NCBI GenBank assembly: GCA_947629275.1
Contig: CANRDG010000011.1
Coordinates: 1 to 23,569, forward strand
Source: an uncultured Clostridia bacterium
GTDB taxonomy: Bacteria > Bacillota > Clostridia > Oscillospirales > Ruminococcaceae
Direction of reading: 5' to 3'
Length of the DNA: 23,569 bases
In this document: positions 13,283 to 20,381 of the stretch, piece after piece
Layout of the letters: every line of letters begins with the position of its first letter
How positions within the stretch are numbered: position 1 is the stretch's first letter
Position numbers and translations under genes: made by a program
The notes under the pieces: generated by a model
What the model was told of the DNA's origin: nothing
Databases searched by the model: none
The model's input: the letters and a program-made list of their open reading frames with translations, nothing else

Positions 13283-14230
13283 ATGGAACTTGCGTGGCTG
13301 CTTTTTCAGAAAGTGGTCGTAATGCTGATATTTCTTGCGGCAGGCGTAGTAAGCTATAAATGCAAGCTGATAACAGATATCGGCAACAAAAGCATAACCA
13401 ACGTCGTGATGTACGTATTCACCCCGATGATGATACTTGTGTCCTTCTGTCAGGAATTTTCAATGAAGCTGCTCAATGGGCTTTTCATAACGCTCGGCAT
13501 AAGCTTTCTGGGATATGTCATAGTCATCACGCTTGCCTGCCTTTTAATACGCAAAAAGGGAATTACAGGCAAAGAAGACCCCGACTATATAATAGAAAGA
13601 TTCTCTGCTATATATACCAACTGCGGCTTTATGGGCATACCTCTTGCAGATGCACTTTTCGGCGCGGAGGGCGTTTTTTACATAACAGCGTTCCATTCGG
13701 CGTTTATGATACTTGTCTGGACGCACGGAGTTTACATGATAACGGGCGACAAAAAAGAGATATCCATTAAAAAAGTATTGCTGAACCCCTCAATAATCGC
13801 TACATTTCTAGGCATGATACTCTTCGCCGCCCGCTTTGAGTACCCTGACGTCGTCATGAGCGCCATGGTCTCTATGAAAGATACGGTCGCACCCCTTGCC
13901 ATGATAATAGCAGGCGTTTCAATATCGCAGTCAAATCTTTTAAAAGCAATAAAAAATGTCAGGCTGTACCGCACCTGCGCCGTAAGGCTCATAATAATAC
14001 CTCTCGTGCTGGTGTTCTTCCTGACATGGATATTCCGTTTTCTCGGAGTAAGCGAAACGGCTCTGCTCACAACAATACTCGCGTTTTCCTGCCCAACCGC
14101 AACAATGGGCACCATGATGTCCATACGTTTCGGCAAGAACGCCGAGGCGGCATCGCAGCTGTTCGCGCTTACTACCGTGCTTTCGGTAATTACAATGCCG
14201 CTGCTTATCTATGTGCAAAGCCTGCTTTGA
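13283..14230 (+). CDS. AEC family transporter (auxin efflux carrier-like permease)
   Basis: 315 residues with about ten membrane helices in the two-half arrangement of the family (PF03547). Characteristic segments are FTPMMILVSF near residue 46, TNCGFMGIPLADALFG in the middle, PLAMIIAGVSIS, and FSCPTATMGTMM near the C-terminus, which line the broken-helix crossover. Bacterial members export or import small organic acids such as malate or malonate; the substrate cannot be assigned here. ATG with GGGTG 8 bases upstream. Single gene, ending at the convergent terminator at 14251. Confidence 0.92.
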   Translation: MELAWLLFQKVVVMLIFLAAGVVSYKCKLITDIGNKSITNVVMYVFTPMMILVSFCQEFSMKLLNGLFITLGISFLGYVIVITLACLLIRKKGITGKEDPDYIIERFSAIYTNCGFMGIPLADALFGAEGVFYITAFHSAFMILVWTHGVYMITGDKKEISIKKVLLNPSIIATFLGMILFAARFEYPDVVMSAMVSMKDTVAPLAMIIAGVSISQSNLLKAIKNVRLYRTCAVRLIIIPLVLVFFLTWIFRFLGVSETALLTTILAFSCPTATMGTMMSIRFGKNAEAASQLFALTTVLSVITMPLLIYVQSLL

Positions 14231-14250
14231 TAATGGCTCCGCTTTGTTTA

Positions 14251-14290
14251 AAAATGCGTCCGAACTTAGGTTTGGCGCATTTTATTATGC
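14251..14290. terminator. Bidirectional terminator between AEC transporter and hflX
   Basis: AAAATGCG (14251-14258) pairs with CGCATTTT (14276-14283), and the inner CC/GG and AAC/GTT pairs extend the stem with two small bulges. T-rich tails flank both sides, and the genes converge here. Confidence 0.85.
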
Positions 14291-14303
14291 CTGCGTGTAA
14301 TGC

Positions 14304-15539
14304 TCATATCTTGTATTCTTCAAAAATATATGCCGTGGTGTTGTCAATAAGCGCGTCAAGCAAAATGCCGCCATCGGTGTATTCCTGCGAAAAAACTTTG
14401 CCGTCGCAGCTGAGTATTTTGTTCACAAGTCCGCTTTTATCATATGGCAGCAAAACCTTCATGCGCTGCGCCGTCGGCCTCAGAGCCTTTTCCAAAGCGT
14501 GCAGCATATTGTCAATACCCTCGCCCGTCTTTGCCGATATCTTTATGACATCTCCGCCGCTTTCAAAGCCGCCCTGTTTATCGCACTTGTTCAGCACCGT
14601 AACTATCGGTATACCCTCGCAGCCAAGCTCTTTTAAAAGATTTAAAGCCACCTGCGCTTTTTCACTCATCGCCTCGTCTGAGGCATCGCAAAGGTGTATT
14701 ATCACATCAGAAGAGGCAGCCTCTTCCAGTGTCGAGCGAAAAGCCTCCACCAACTGATGAGGCAGGCGGCTTATAAGCCCTACCGTGTCTATCAGAGTAA
14801 CGCTCCTGCCGTCTGGCAGTTCTATCGCGCGCGAGGTCGTCTCCAACGTCGCGAACAGCTTGTCTTCCGCAAGCACCCCTGCCTGAGTCATAGTGTTCAG
14901 TAAGGTAGATTTTCCTGCATTTGTGTAACCCACTATCGCGCAGGTCAAAACGCCGTCTTTCTTTCTCTTGCCGCGAAGCAAAGCCCTGCGCTTCTCTATC
15001 TCTTTAAGCTCGCGTGAAAGAGTTTGTATCCGCGCCCTTATGTGGCGTTTGTCAACTTCCAGCTTGCTCTCGCCCGGTCCTCGCGTGCCTATGCCGCCGC
15101 CAAGACGTGAAAGCTTAACGCCCATGCCCGTAAGCCTTGCAAGGCGGTATTTGTTCTGCGCAAGCTCAACCTGCAAACGCCCCTCGTGCGTTACAGCGCG
15201 CTGTGCGAATATATCGAGTATAAGCATAGTGCGGTCAATGGTGAATACGCCGCAAACGCTCTCTATGTTTCGTATCTGCGTGGCAGTCAGTTCATGGTCG
15301 AATACTATCATGTCAGCTTCCAGCGTTTGGCAAAGCTCCGCAAGCTCCTCCAGCCTGCCGGAGCCTATGCAGGTCGCCGCGTCAAAAGACGGTCGCTTTT
15401 GTATTATGCTCGCAATTGTCTCTCCGCCTGCGGTGTCAATAAGGCTGCAAAGCTCCTCCATAGAGCGCCCCGAATCAAATTCACCCGTGTCAATGCATAC
15501 CGCCACTATTTTCGATCTGTTTTCGGTATTGTCATGCAT
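14304..15539 (-). CDS. hflX: GTPase HflX (ribosome splitting/rescue)
   Basis: 411 residues. The N-terminal HflX domain contains the glycine-rich GGGIGTRGPGESKLE linker diagnostic of the family, then a coiled helical region (RALLRGKRKK) and the G domain with GYTNAGKST (G1, about residues 203-211), DTVGLISRLP (G3) and NKCD (G4). HflX binds 50S subunits and splits stalled ribosomes after heat or antibiotic stress. ATG at 15539, with AGGAG about 11 bases upstream and a closer AGGAT. The ribosome binding site directly follows the T-run of a strong terminator hairpin (15555-15595), so expression may depend on read-through. Confidence 0.96.
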   Translation of the reverse strand: MHDNTENRSKIVAVCIDTGEFDSGRSMEELCSLIDTAGGETIASIIQKRPSFDAATCIGSGRLEELAELCQTLEADMIVFDHELTATQIRNIESVCGVFTIDRTMLILDIFAQRAVTHEGRLQVELAQNKYRLARLTGMGVKLSRLGGGIGTRGPGESKLEVDKRHIRARIQTLSRELKEIEKRRALLRGKRKKDGVLTCAIVGYTNAGKSTLLNTMTQAGVLAEDKLFATLETTSRAIELPDGRSVTLIDTVGLISRLPHQLVEAFRSTLEEAASSDVIIHLCDASDEAMSEKAQVALNLLKELGCEGIPIVTVLNKCDKQGGFESGGDVIKISAKTGEGIDNMLHALEKALRPTAQRMKVLLPYDKSGLVNKILSCDGKVFSQEYTDGGILLDALIDNTTAYIFEEYKI

Positions 15540-15554
15540 ATCCTAAAGAACTCC

Positions 15555-15595
15555 TTAAAAAAATAAAGCGAGCCGCCATTGTGACAGCGGCTCGC
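15555..15595 (-). terminator. Strong terminator directly ahead of hflX
   Basis: On the minus strand GCGAGCCGC pairs perfectly with GCGGCTCGC (15587-15595 with 15568-15576) around a 10-base loop, followed by TTTATTTTTTT and then immediately AAGGAG, the hflX ribosome binding site. It ends the small membrane protein gene and may act as an attenuator for hflX. Confidence 0.85.
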
Positions 15596-15609
15596 CCATG
15601 CCGGTTTTG

Positions 15610-15852
15610 TTACTTTAAAAATCTTACCACAGACATTATTATTCCGCCAAGAACGTAGATCTCAACAAGCGCTCCGATTATGCCGAAGATAATTCCCACA
15701 ATGGGAACAGAACTCAGCACGCCTATCAGTACGCCTATTATTGCGCCTACTACAACATAGATAACTATTGCTATTACGAGCGACATAACGTTGTCCTTTG
15801 AAATAGGTGCAATGGTGTCTCCTATCGGGAATAATTTTTCAAGCTGTTCCAT
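15610..15852 (-). CDS. Small membrane protein of unknown function
   Basis: 80 residues. A polar N-terminus (about 24 residues) is followed by two closely spaced, Gly- and Ile/Val-rich membrane segments (about 25-50 and 53-76). I do not recognise a family. ATG at 15852 is preferred because GTG at 15861 lies inside the GGAGGGTG ribosome binding site. It has its own promoter (15884-15912) and sits upstream of hflX, separated from it by the terminator at 15568. Confidence 0.82.
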   Translation of the reverse strand: MEQLEKLFPIGDTIAPISKDNVMSLVIAIVIYVVVGAIIGVLIGVLSSVPIVGIIFGIIGALVEIYVLGGIIMSVVRFLK

Positions 15853-15883
15853 GTCTTTCACCCTCCAAAAATTTACTGCTTTA

Positions 15884-15912
15884 ATTATAAACCATTTTTT
15901 TCTTTTTGTAAA
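15884..15912 (-). promoter_or_regulatory. Sigma-A promoter of the small membrane protein gene
   Basis: Minus strand TTTACA (15907-15912), 17-base spacer, perfect TATAAT (15884-15889), 31 bases upstream of the ATG. No separate promoter for hflX is evident. Confidence 0.82.
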
Positions 15913-15997
15913 TAGATTTGTTGACTTTTTGGAGCGTTTTTATATATTCTAAACATATTGCGTGAAAATAATTCGTATAAAATATAGCAAAACACTA

Positions 15998-16031
15998 TAG
16001 AAATCTTTGAAAAAATGTTGTATAATATAAT
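15998..16031 (+). promoter_or_regulatory. Probable promoter of the nad operon
   Basis: Two overlapping TATAAT boxes (16021-16026 and 16026-16031). The -35 is poor: TAGAAA lies 17 bases ahead of the first box, and TTGAAA at 16007 is too close. I see no clear NAD-repressor operator. Confidence 0.5.
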
Positions 16032-16087
16032 CAGTATGTTCTTTTAGAAATTATTTTAAACTCAGCATTATGAACGGAGCGGCTTTT

Positions 16088-17578
16088 ATGGAAAAATATG
16101 ACGTCGTTGTAGTAGGCGCGGGGGCAGCAGGACTTTCCGCAGTAATAAATCTTTCAAGAGAGCGCAAAGTGCTTATGATATGCAAAGGCGATCTCGAGCT
16201 TTGCAATTCAAACCTCGCTCAGGGCGGTATAGCAGGCGTGTATAATTCGCCGAACGACAGCCCCGAGCTTCACGAGCATGACACCTTCGTTGCAGGCGGA
16301 TTTGAAAACAACCCTATTACTACCGATATTCTTGTAAACGAGGCAAAGATAGATATCGAGCGGCTTATAGAGTACGGCGTGGAGTTTGATAAGACCCCCG
16401 ACGGCGACTATCACAGAACTTTGGAGGGTGGTCACGGCAGGCACCGTATATTCCACCATGCCGACGCCACGGGACATGAGATAGTTATAAAGCTGCAAAA
16501 GGTAGTAAAGGGTCTTGAAAATGTTGATATTCTCGATAATGCGCTGCTTTGCGGCATAAAGAGGATAAACGGCGGCTTTGTGTTCGATATACTTAAAGAC
16601 GGCGAGTATAAAACATATGCATCGCAGTATGCCATACTTGCAACGGGCGGAATAGGCAGAGTTTATGAATATACAACCAACTCAGCTATCGCCACGGGCG
16701 ACGGCATTGCCTTTGCATACGGCATGGGCGCGGTGATAAAGAATTTGAGCTATATTCAGTTTCACCCCACGGCTTTCAATAACAGGCAGACAAGAGAGTG
16801 TTTCCTTATCTCCGAGGCTGTAAGGGGCGAGGGCGCGTATCTGCGCAACTGCCATAAAGAACGCTTTATGCAGGATTATGACAAACGCTTAGAGCTTGCG
16901 CCGAGAGATGTGGTTTCACATTCTATAATTTTTGAGGCAAAGAAAACCGGCAGCGATGACTTTTATATAGACATCACACACAAAGACCCCGAGTTTATCA
17001 AAAAGCGTTTCCCTATGATATATTCAAATCTGCTTGAAGCCGGCTACGATATGACTAAAGACTTAGTGCCTATCTTCCCCTGCCAGCATTACCTTATGGG
17101 CGGCATAAACGTTGACAGCCATTCGCAAACGTCTATTGACGGTCTGTACGCCTGCGGGGAATGTTCGCATACGGGCGTTCACGGCAACAACAGGCTTGCT
17201 TCAAATTCTCTGCTTGAAGCGCTGGTGTTCTCACGCAGAGCGGCTATGCAAATAAACGGCAGAAGATTTTCAAATTCTTTCGATCCGCAGGACTGCTTTA
17301 CCCACGACCTGAACGCACCGCATATACCGAAAGGTCTGCGTACCGAGATACGCACCATTATGCAGCGGGCTTACTTTGTAATGCCCAACGTAAACGCCAT
17401 TTTTGAGGGCTATGAAAGGGTCAAAGAGATAAAAGAATTTTTGGATAAGGGCAATTTCAAGGTCGATAAAGACTACGTTGAGGCAAGAAGCCTTGCAACG
17501 GTGGCGTTTATAATCCTCAAAGAAACAAAGGCTATAGCCAGCGAAAACGCCGAGATAACGCGCAATAATGTCAGGTAA
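16088..17578 (+). CDS. nadB: L-aspartate oxidase
   Basis: 496 residues. It oxidises L-aspartate to iminoaspartate, the first step of de novo NAD synthesis; in anaerobes fumarate can be the electron acceptor. FAD-binding GAGAAG is near residues 10-15. Family segments are SNLAQGGIAG, EGGHGRHRIFHHADATG, the active-site region QFHPTAF, RGEGAYLRN and GLYACGECSHTGVHGNNRLASNS (in parts). The HEHD and glycine-rich C-terminal segments separate it from succinate dehydrogenase. ATG at 16088 is chosen from GGAG 8 bases ahead; the frame could extend to 16070, but that puts the site inside the gene. First gene of a run extending to about 21800. Confidence 0.94.
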   Translation: MEKYDVVVVGAGAAGLSAVINLSRERKVLMICKGDLELCNSNLAQGGIAGVYNSPNDSPELHEHDTFVAGGFENNPITTDILVNEAKIDIERLIEYGVEFDKTPDGDYHRTLEGGHGRHRIFHHADATGHEIVIKLQKVVKGLENVDILDNALLCGIKRINGGFVFDILKDGEYKTYASQYAILATGGIGRVYEYTTNSAIATGDGIAFAYGMGAVIKNLSYIQFHPTAFNNRQTRECFLISEAVRGEGAYLRNCHKERFMQDYDKRLELAPRDVVSHSIIFEAKKTGSDDFYIDITHKDPEFIKKRFPMIYSNLLEAGYDMTKDLVPIFPCQHYLMGGINVDSHSQTSIDGLYACGECSHTGVHGNNRLASNSLLEALVFSRRAAMQINGRRFSNSFDPQDCFTHDLNAPHIPKGLRTEIRTIMQRAYFVMPNVNAIFEGYERVKEIKEFLDKGNFKVDKDYVEARSLATVAFIILKETKAIASENAEITRNNVR

Positions 17579-17963
17579 AAGAAAATTCTATTACTGCGCC
17601 GTGTTCATAATATCCATGGTGTGGTATATATTGTGGGCTTTTCTGATAGAATTAAGGTTTTACGCTCAATGGGTCGCATATGCTCTTGCAGGGTATCTTT
17701 CATGTTTTCTTGAAGTTGGCATTGAAAAATTTTTCTATGTAAGAACATATAAAAGCGGCGAGGTGATAAGCAAGTTCAGCACCGCACTTTTCGCAGTTGC
17801 AATACCTGCCTACATAGCCGAATGTTTCGGCAGCGTAGCAAGGCTCAACGGCATGATAGACAAAAGAACATTCTGCTTTTGCGCTGTAACAGCGTGTACA
17901 TTGTGGATAAGGCTGGTATTCTGGGTAATAGAAAAGCTTGTAGACAAACTTAAACGGAAATGA
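17568..17963 (+). CDS. Unknown four-helix membrane protein between nadB and nadC
   Basis: 131 residues with about four membrane segments (near 8-28, 32-52, 68-88 and 101-122) and a basic C-terminus (KLVDKLKRK). No family recognised. The ATG lies 11 bases inside the end of nadB in another frame, so translation is probably coupled to nadB. Its position between two NAD synthesis genes suggests, without proof, a link to that pathway, for example transport of a precursor. Confidence 0.8.
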   Translation: MSGKRKFYYCAVFIISMVWYILWAFLIELRFYAQWVAYALAGYLSCFLEVGIEKFFYVRTYKSGEVISKFSTALFAVAIPAYIAECFGSVARLNGMIDKRTFCFCAVTACTLWIRLVFWVIEKLVDKLKRK

Positions 17964-17982
17964 AATTTTGGAGGTATGTGTT

Positions 17983-18822
17983 ATGCGCCTTATGCAGTTT
18001 CAGACAGACGATATTATAAAGACCGCTCTTTTGGAAGATATAAATTATGTAGATGTTTCGGCAGACTATCTTGTTGAAGAAGACCGCGTTTCTACCGCGC
18101 GCTATGTAGCCAAGGCAGACGGCGTTTTGTGCGGTATAGATATAGCCTCAAGGGTGTTTGAGCTGCTTGACAGCGAAGCTAAAAGCGAGATATACATTCA
18201 CGACGGCGAAAGCGTTAAAAAAGGCGATATTATAGCAAGGTTCACAGCCAAAACGCGCGCCCTGCTTAAAGGCGAAAGAACGGCTCTTAACATTATCCAG
18301 CATATGTCAGGTATAGCTACAGCTACAAACAGGTGCGTAAAACTCGTTGAGGGCACAAAGGCAAGCATAGCAGATACAAGAAAGACACTTCCGGGGCTCA
18401 GGGTACTTCAGAAGTACGCCGTAACGGTCGGCGGCGGAAAGAACCACAGATATAACCTTTCCGACTGTGCCATGCTGAAAGATACCCATATAGATGCATA
18501 CGGCTCGATAACCGCGGCAGTAAATAAACTGCGCGAGAAAATGGGTCATACCACCAAGATAGAAGTCGAGGTAGGGAACTTAGAACAGCTGAAAGAAGCT
18601 TTAGCTCTTGATGTAGAAATAATAATGCTCGATAATATGAGCGTTGACGATATGAAAAAAGCCGTTGAGATAACAAACGGCAAGAGTCTTTTAGAGGCTT
18701 CGGGCAACGTTACCGAGGAGAATATAAAAGAGATAGCGCAGACAGGCGTTGATATTATCTCCCTCGGTGCGCTGACACATTCGGTAAAGGCTTTTGATAT
18801 CTCCATGAAAATGGATAAGTAA
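17983..18822 (+). CDS. nadC: Nicotinate-nucleotide pyrophosphorylase (quinolinate phosphoribosyltransferase)
   Basis: 279 residues. It converts quinolinate and PRPP to nicotinate mononucleotide and CO2. Family motifs are ALLKGERTALNIIQHMSGIA, DTRKTLPGLR, KYAVTVGGGKNHRYNLSD, KDTHI, KIEVEV, IIMLDNMS and SLGALTHS. ATG at 17983 follows GGAGG by 8 bases; the longer frame begins at a TTG overlapping that site. nadA, which supplies quinolinate together with NadB, is not in the window. Confidence 0.96.
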   Translation: MRLMQFQTDDIIKTALLEDINYVDVSADYLVEEDRVSTARYVAKADGVLCGIDIASRVFELLDSEAKSEIYIHDGESVKKGDIIARFTAKTRALLKGERTALNIIQHMSGIATATNRCVKLVEGTKASIADTRKTLPGLRVLQKYAVTVGGGKNHRYNLSDCAMLKDTHIDAYGSITAAVNKLREKMGHTTKIEVEVGNLEQLKEALALDVEIIMLDNMSVDDMKKAVEITNGKSLLEASGNVTEENIKEIAQTGVDIISLGALTHSVKAFDISMKMDK

Positions 18823-18833
18823 GAGGTGCTTTT

Positions 18834-19625
18834 ATGGCAAGCATAATGGACGGCGAAAGACAATTCCATATACAAACGCTGCCCGGTGAGGTAGGCAGAT
18901 ATGTTATACTGCCCGGCGACCCCGGCAGAGTACCCAAGATAGCACAGTATCTGCAAAACGCAAAGCAGGTGGCGTGCAATCGCGAGTATAACGTATATAC
19001 GGGTACGCTTGACGGCGAAAAAGTCACTGTTTGCTCAACGGGCATAGGTGGTCCGTCGGCTGCAATAGCCGTTGAGGAGCTTATAAAATGCGGCGCGGAT
19101 ACTTTTATACGCATAGGCACGAGCGGCGGCATGGATATAGAAGTTTCGGGCGGAGATCTTATCATCGCGCTGGCGTCTGTCAGGGGAGAAGGCACTTCGT
19201 ATGAATATCTTCCCAAAGATTACCCCTGCACCGCAAGTTTTGAAGTGGTAGAGGCTCTCAAACAGGCTGCCGAGAAATCATCGTCACAAACGCTGGGCAA
19301 CAGATATCATATAGGCACGGTACATTCAAAAGACAGCTTTTACGGCGAGGTCGAACCGCAGTCATCGCCCATGTCTGCTGATATTATGCAGAGGTGGGAC
19401 AGCTATCTTCGCTGCGGCTGCCTTACCAGTGAAATGGAAAGCGCGGCGGTGTTCGCAGTGTGTACTGCACATAAAAAGCGCAGAGGCGCAGTGTTTACAG
19501 CCCTTTGGAACGTTGAACGCTCAAAGCAGGGACTTGAAGACAACATCACCTATGATTCCACCCGTGCGATAGAATGTGCCGTAGATGCTATAAAAATATT
19601 GATACAGCAGGATAAAAAACGCTGA
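18834..19625 (+). CDS. udp: Uridine phosphorylase
   Basis: 263 residues. It cleaves uridine with phosphate to uracil and ribose 1-phosphate (pyrimidine salvage). PNP_UDP_1 family motifs are LPGDPGRVPKIA near residue 26, the signature STGIGGPSAAIAVEEL (about 64-80) and IRIGTSGGM; EMESAAVFAV near residue 201 holds the ribose-binding Glu. The uridine specificity follows from overall resemblance. ATG with AGAGGTG upstream; 11 bases from nadC, so same operon. Confidence 0.9.
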   Translation: MASIMDGERQFHIQTLPGEVGRYVILPGDPGRVPKIAQYLQNAKQVACNREYNVYTGTLDGEKVTVCSTGIGGPSAAIAVEELIKCGADTFIRIGTSGGMDIEVSGGDLIIALASVRGEGTSYEYLPKDYPCTASFEVVEALKQAAEKSSSQTLGNRYHIGTVHSKDSFYGEVEPQSSPMSADIMQRWDSYLRCGCLTSEMESAAVFAVCTAHKKRRGAVFTALWNVERSKQGLEDNITYDSTRAIECAVDAIKILIQQDKKR

Positions 19626-19626
19626 T

Positions 19627-20370
19627 ATGGGCAAAGAAGAATTTGCCAAAGCCTGTGAAAAGGTCATGGGCGGCGAAAGGGTAACGGGCGGCATAGGCAC
19701 ACTGGGTGAAAAAACGCTCCATGCCGTGCTTAAAAACTATTATGAACCATACGGCGGCAACCAAGAAATCAAGGTAGGCAGCTTTGTTGCCGATATAGTC
19801 GGCGAAAATGGCATAATAGAGATACAGACCGCGAATTTCGGCAAGCTTATAAAAAAGCTCGATGTGCTTTTGGAATACTGCGATGTAACGGTCGTTTACC
19901 CTATGGCGGCGGTAAAATATCTTCGTTGGCTCGACTTAGAAACAGGCGAGCTTACCGAGCGGCGCAAGTCGCCTCAAAAGCTTACCATGTACGACTGCGC
20001 AAGAGAGCTTTATGTTATACGTTACGCGCTGGATAACCCAAGGTTTCATTTAAGACTGTGTATGCTTGAGCTTGAAGAGATACGCTTTCTAAACGGCAGA
20101 CGCAGCAGAAAAAACAAGAAAAAAGGCTCTACGCGGTGCGACAGGATACCCATATCGCTTGTGGACGAGATAGAGTTTGACAGCATAGATGACTACAGAA
20201 AGTTCATACCGCAAGGGCTGCAATCTGAGTTTACAAATGTAGATTTTGCAAAGCTTGCCCATACCGATACGGGAATATCGCGCAGGATAATAAATATGCT
20301 GATATACTTAGGTATAGCCGAAAATATCGGCAAAAAAGGCAACGCGTTCATTTACAGAATAAACAAGTAA
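19627..20370 (+). CDS. Unknown protein with possible PD-(D/E)XK nuclease-like core and C-terminal winged helix
   Basis: 247 residues, no firm family. The N-terminal half has GEKTLHAVLKNYYEP (Glu28), VGSFVADIVG (Asp56) and GIIEIQT (Glu65, Gln67), which matches the order E...D...E-x-Q of PD-(D/E)XK-type cores, with Gln in place of the usual Lys. A basic linker (RRSRKNKKK, near 158-167) follows, then a C-terminal region (about 195-247) that looks like a winged helix ending in GNAFIYRI. A DNA-acting role is inference; activity may be lost given the Gln. Starts one base after the udp stop, with no strong ribosome binding site, so probably coupled. The downstream dac gene follows by 11 bases. Confidence 0.8.
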   Translation: MGKEEFAKACEKVMGGERVTGGIGTLGEKTLHAVLKNYYEPYGGNQEIKVGSFVADIVGENGIIEIQTANFGKLIKKLDVLLEYCDVTVVYPMAAVKYLRWLDLETGELTERRKSPQKLTMYDCARELYVIRYALDNPRFHLRLCMLELEEIRFLNGRRSRKNKKKGSTRCDRIPISLVDEIEFDSIDDYRKFIPQGLQSEFTNVDFAKLAHTDTGISRRIINMLIYLGIAENIGKKGNAFIYRINK

Positions 20371-20381
20371 GGAGACGTAAA

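Noticed and set aside
14026..14757. 243-codon open frame crossing the AEC/hflX junction
   Set aside because: It overlaps two well-supported genes and reads through their shared terminator.
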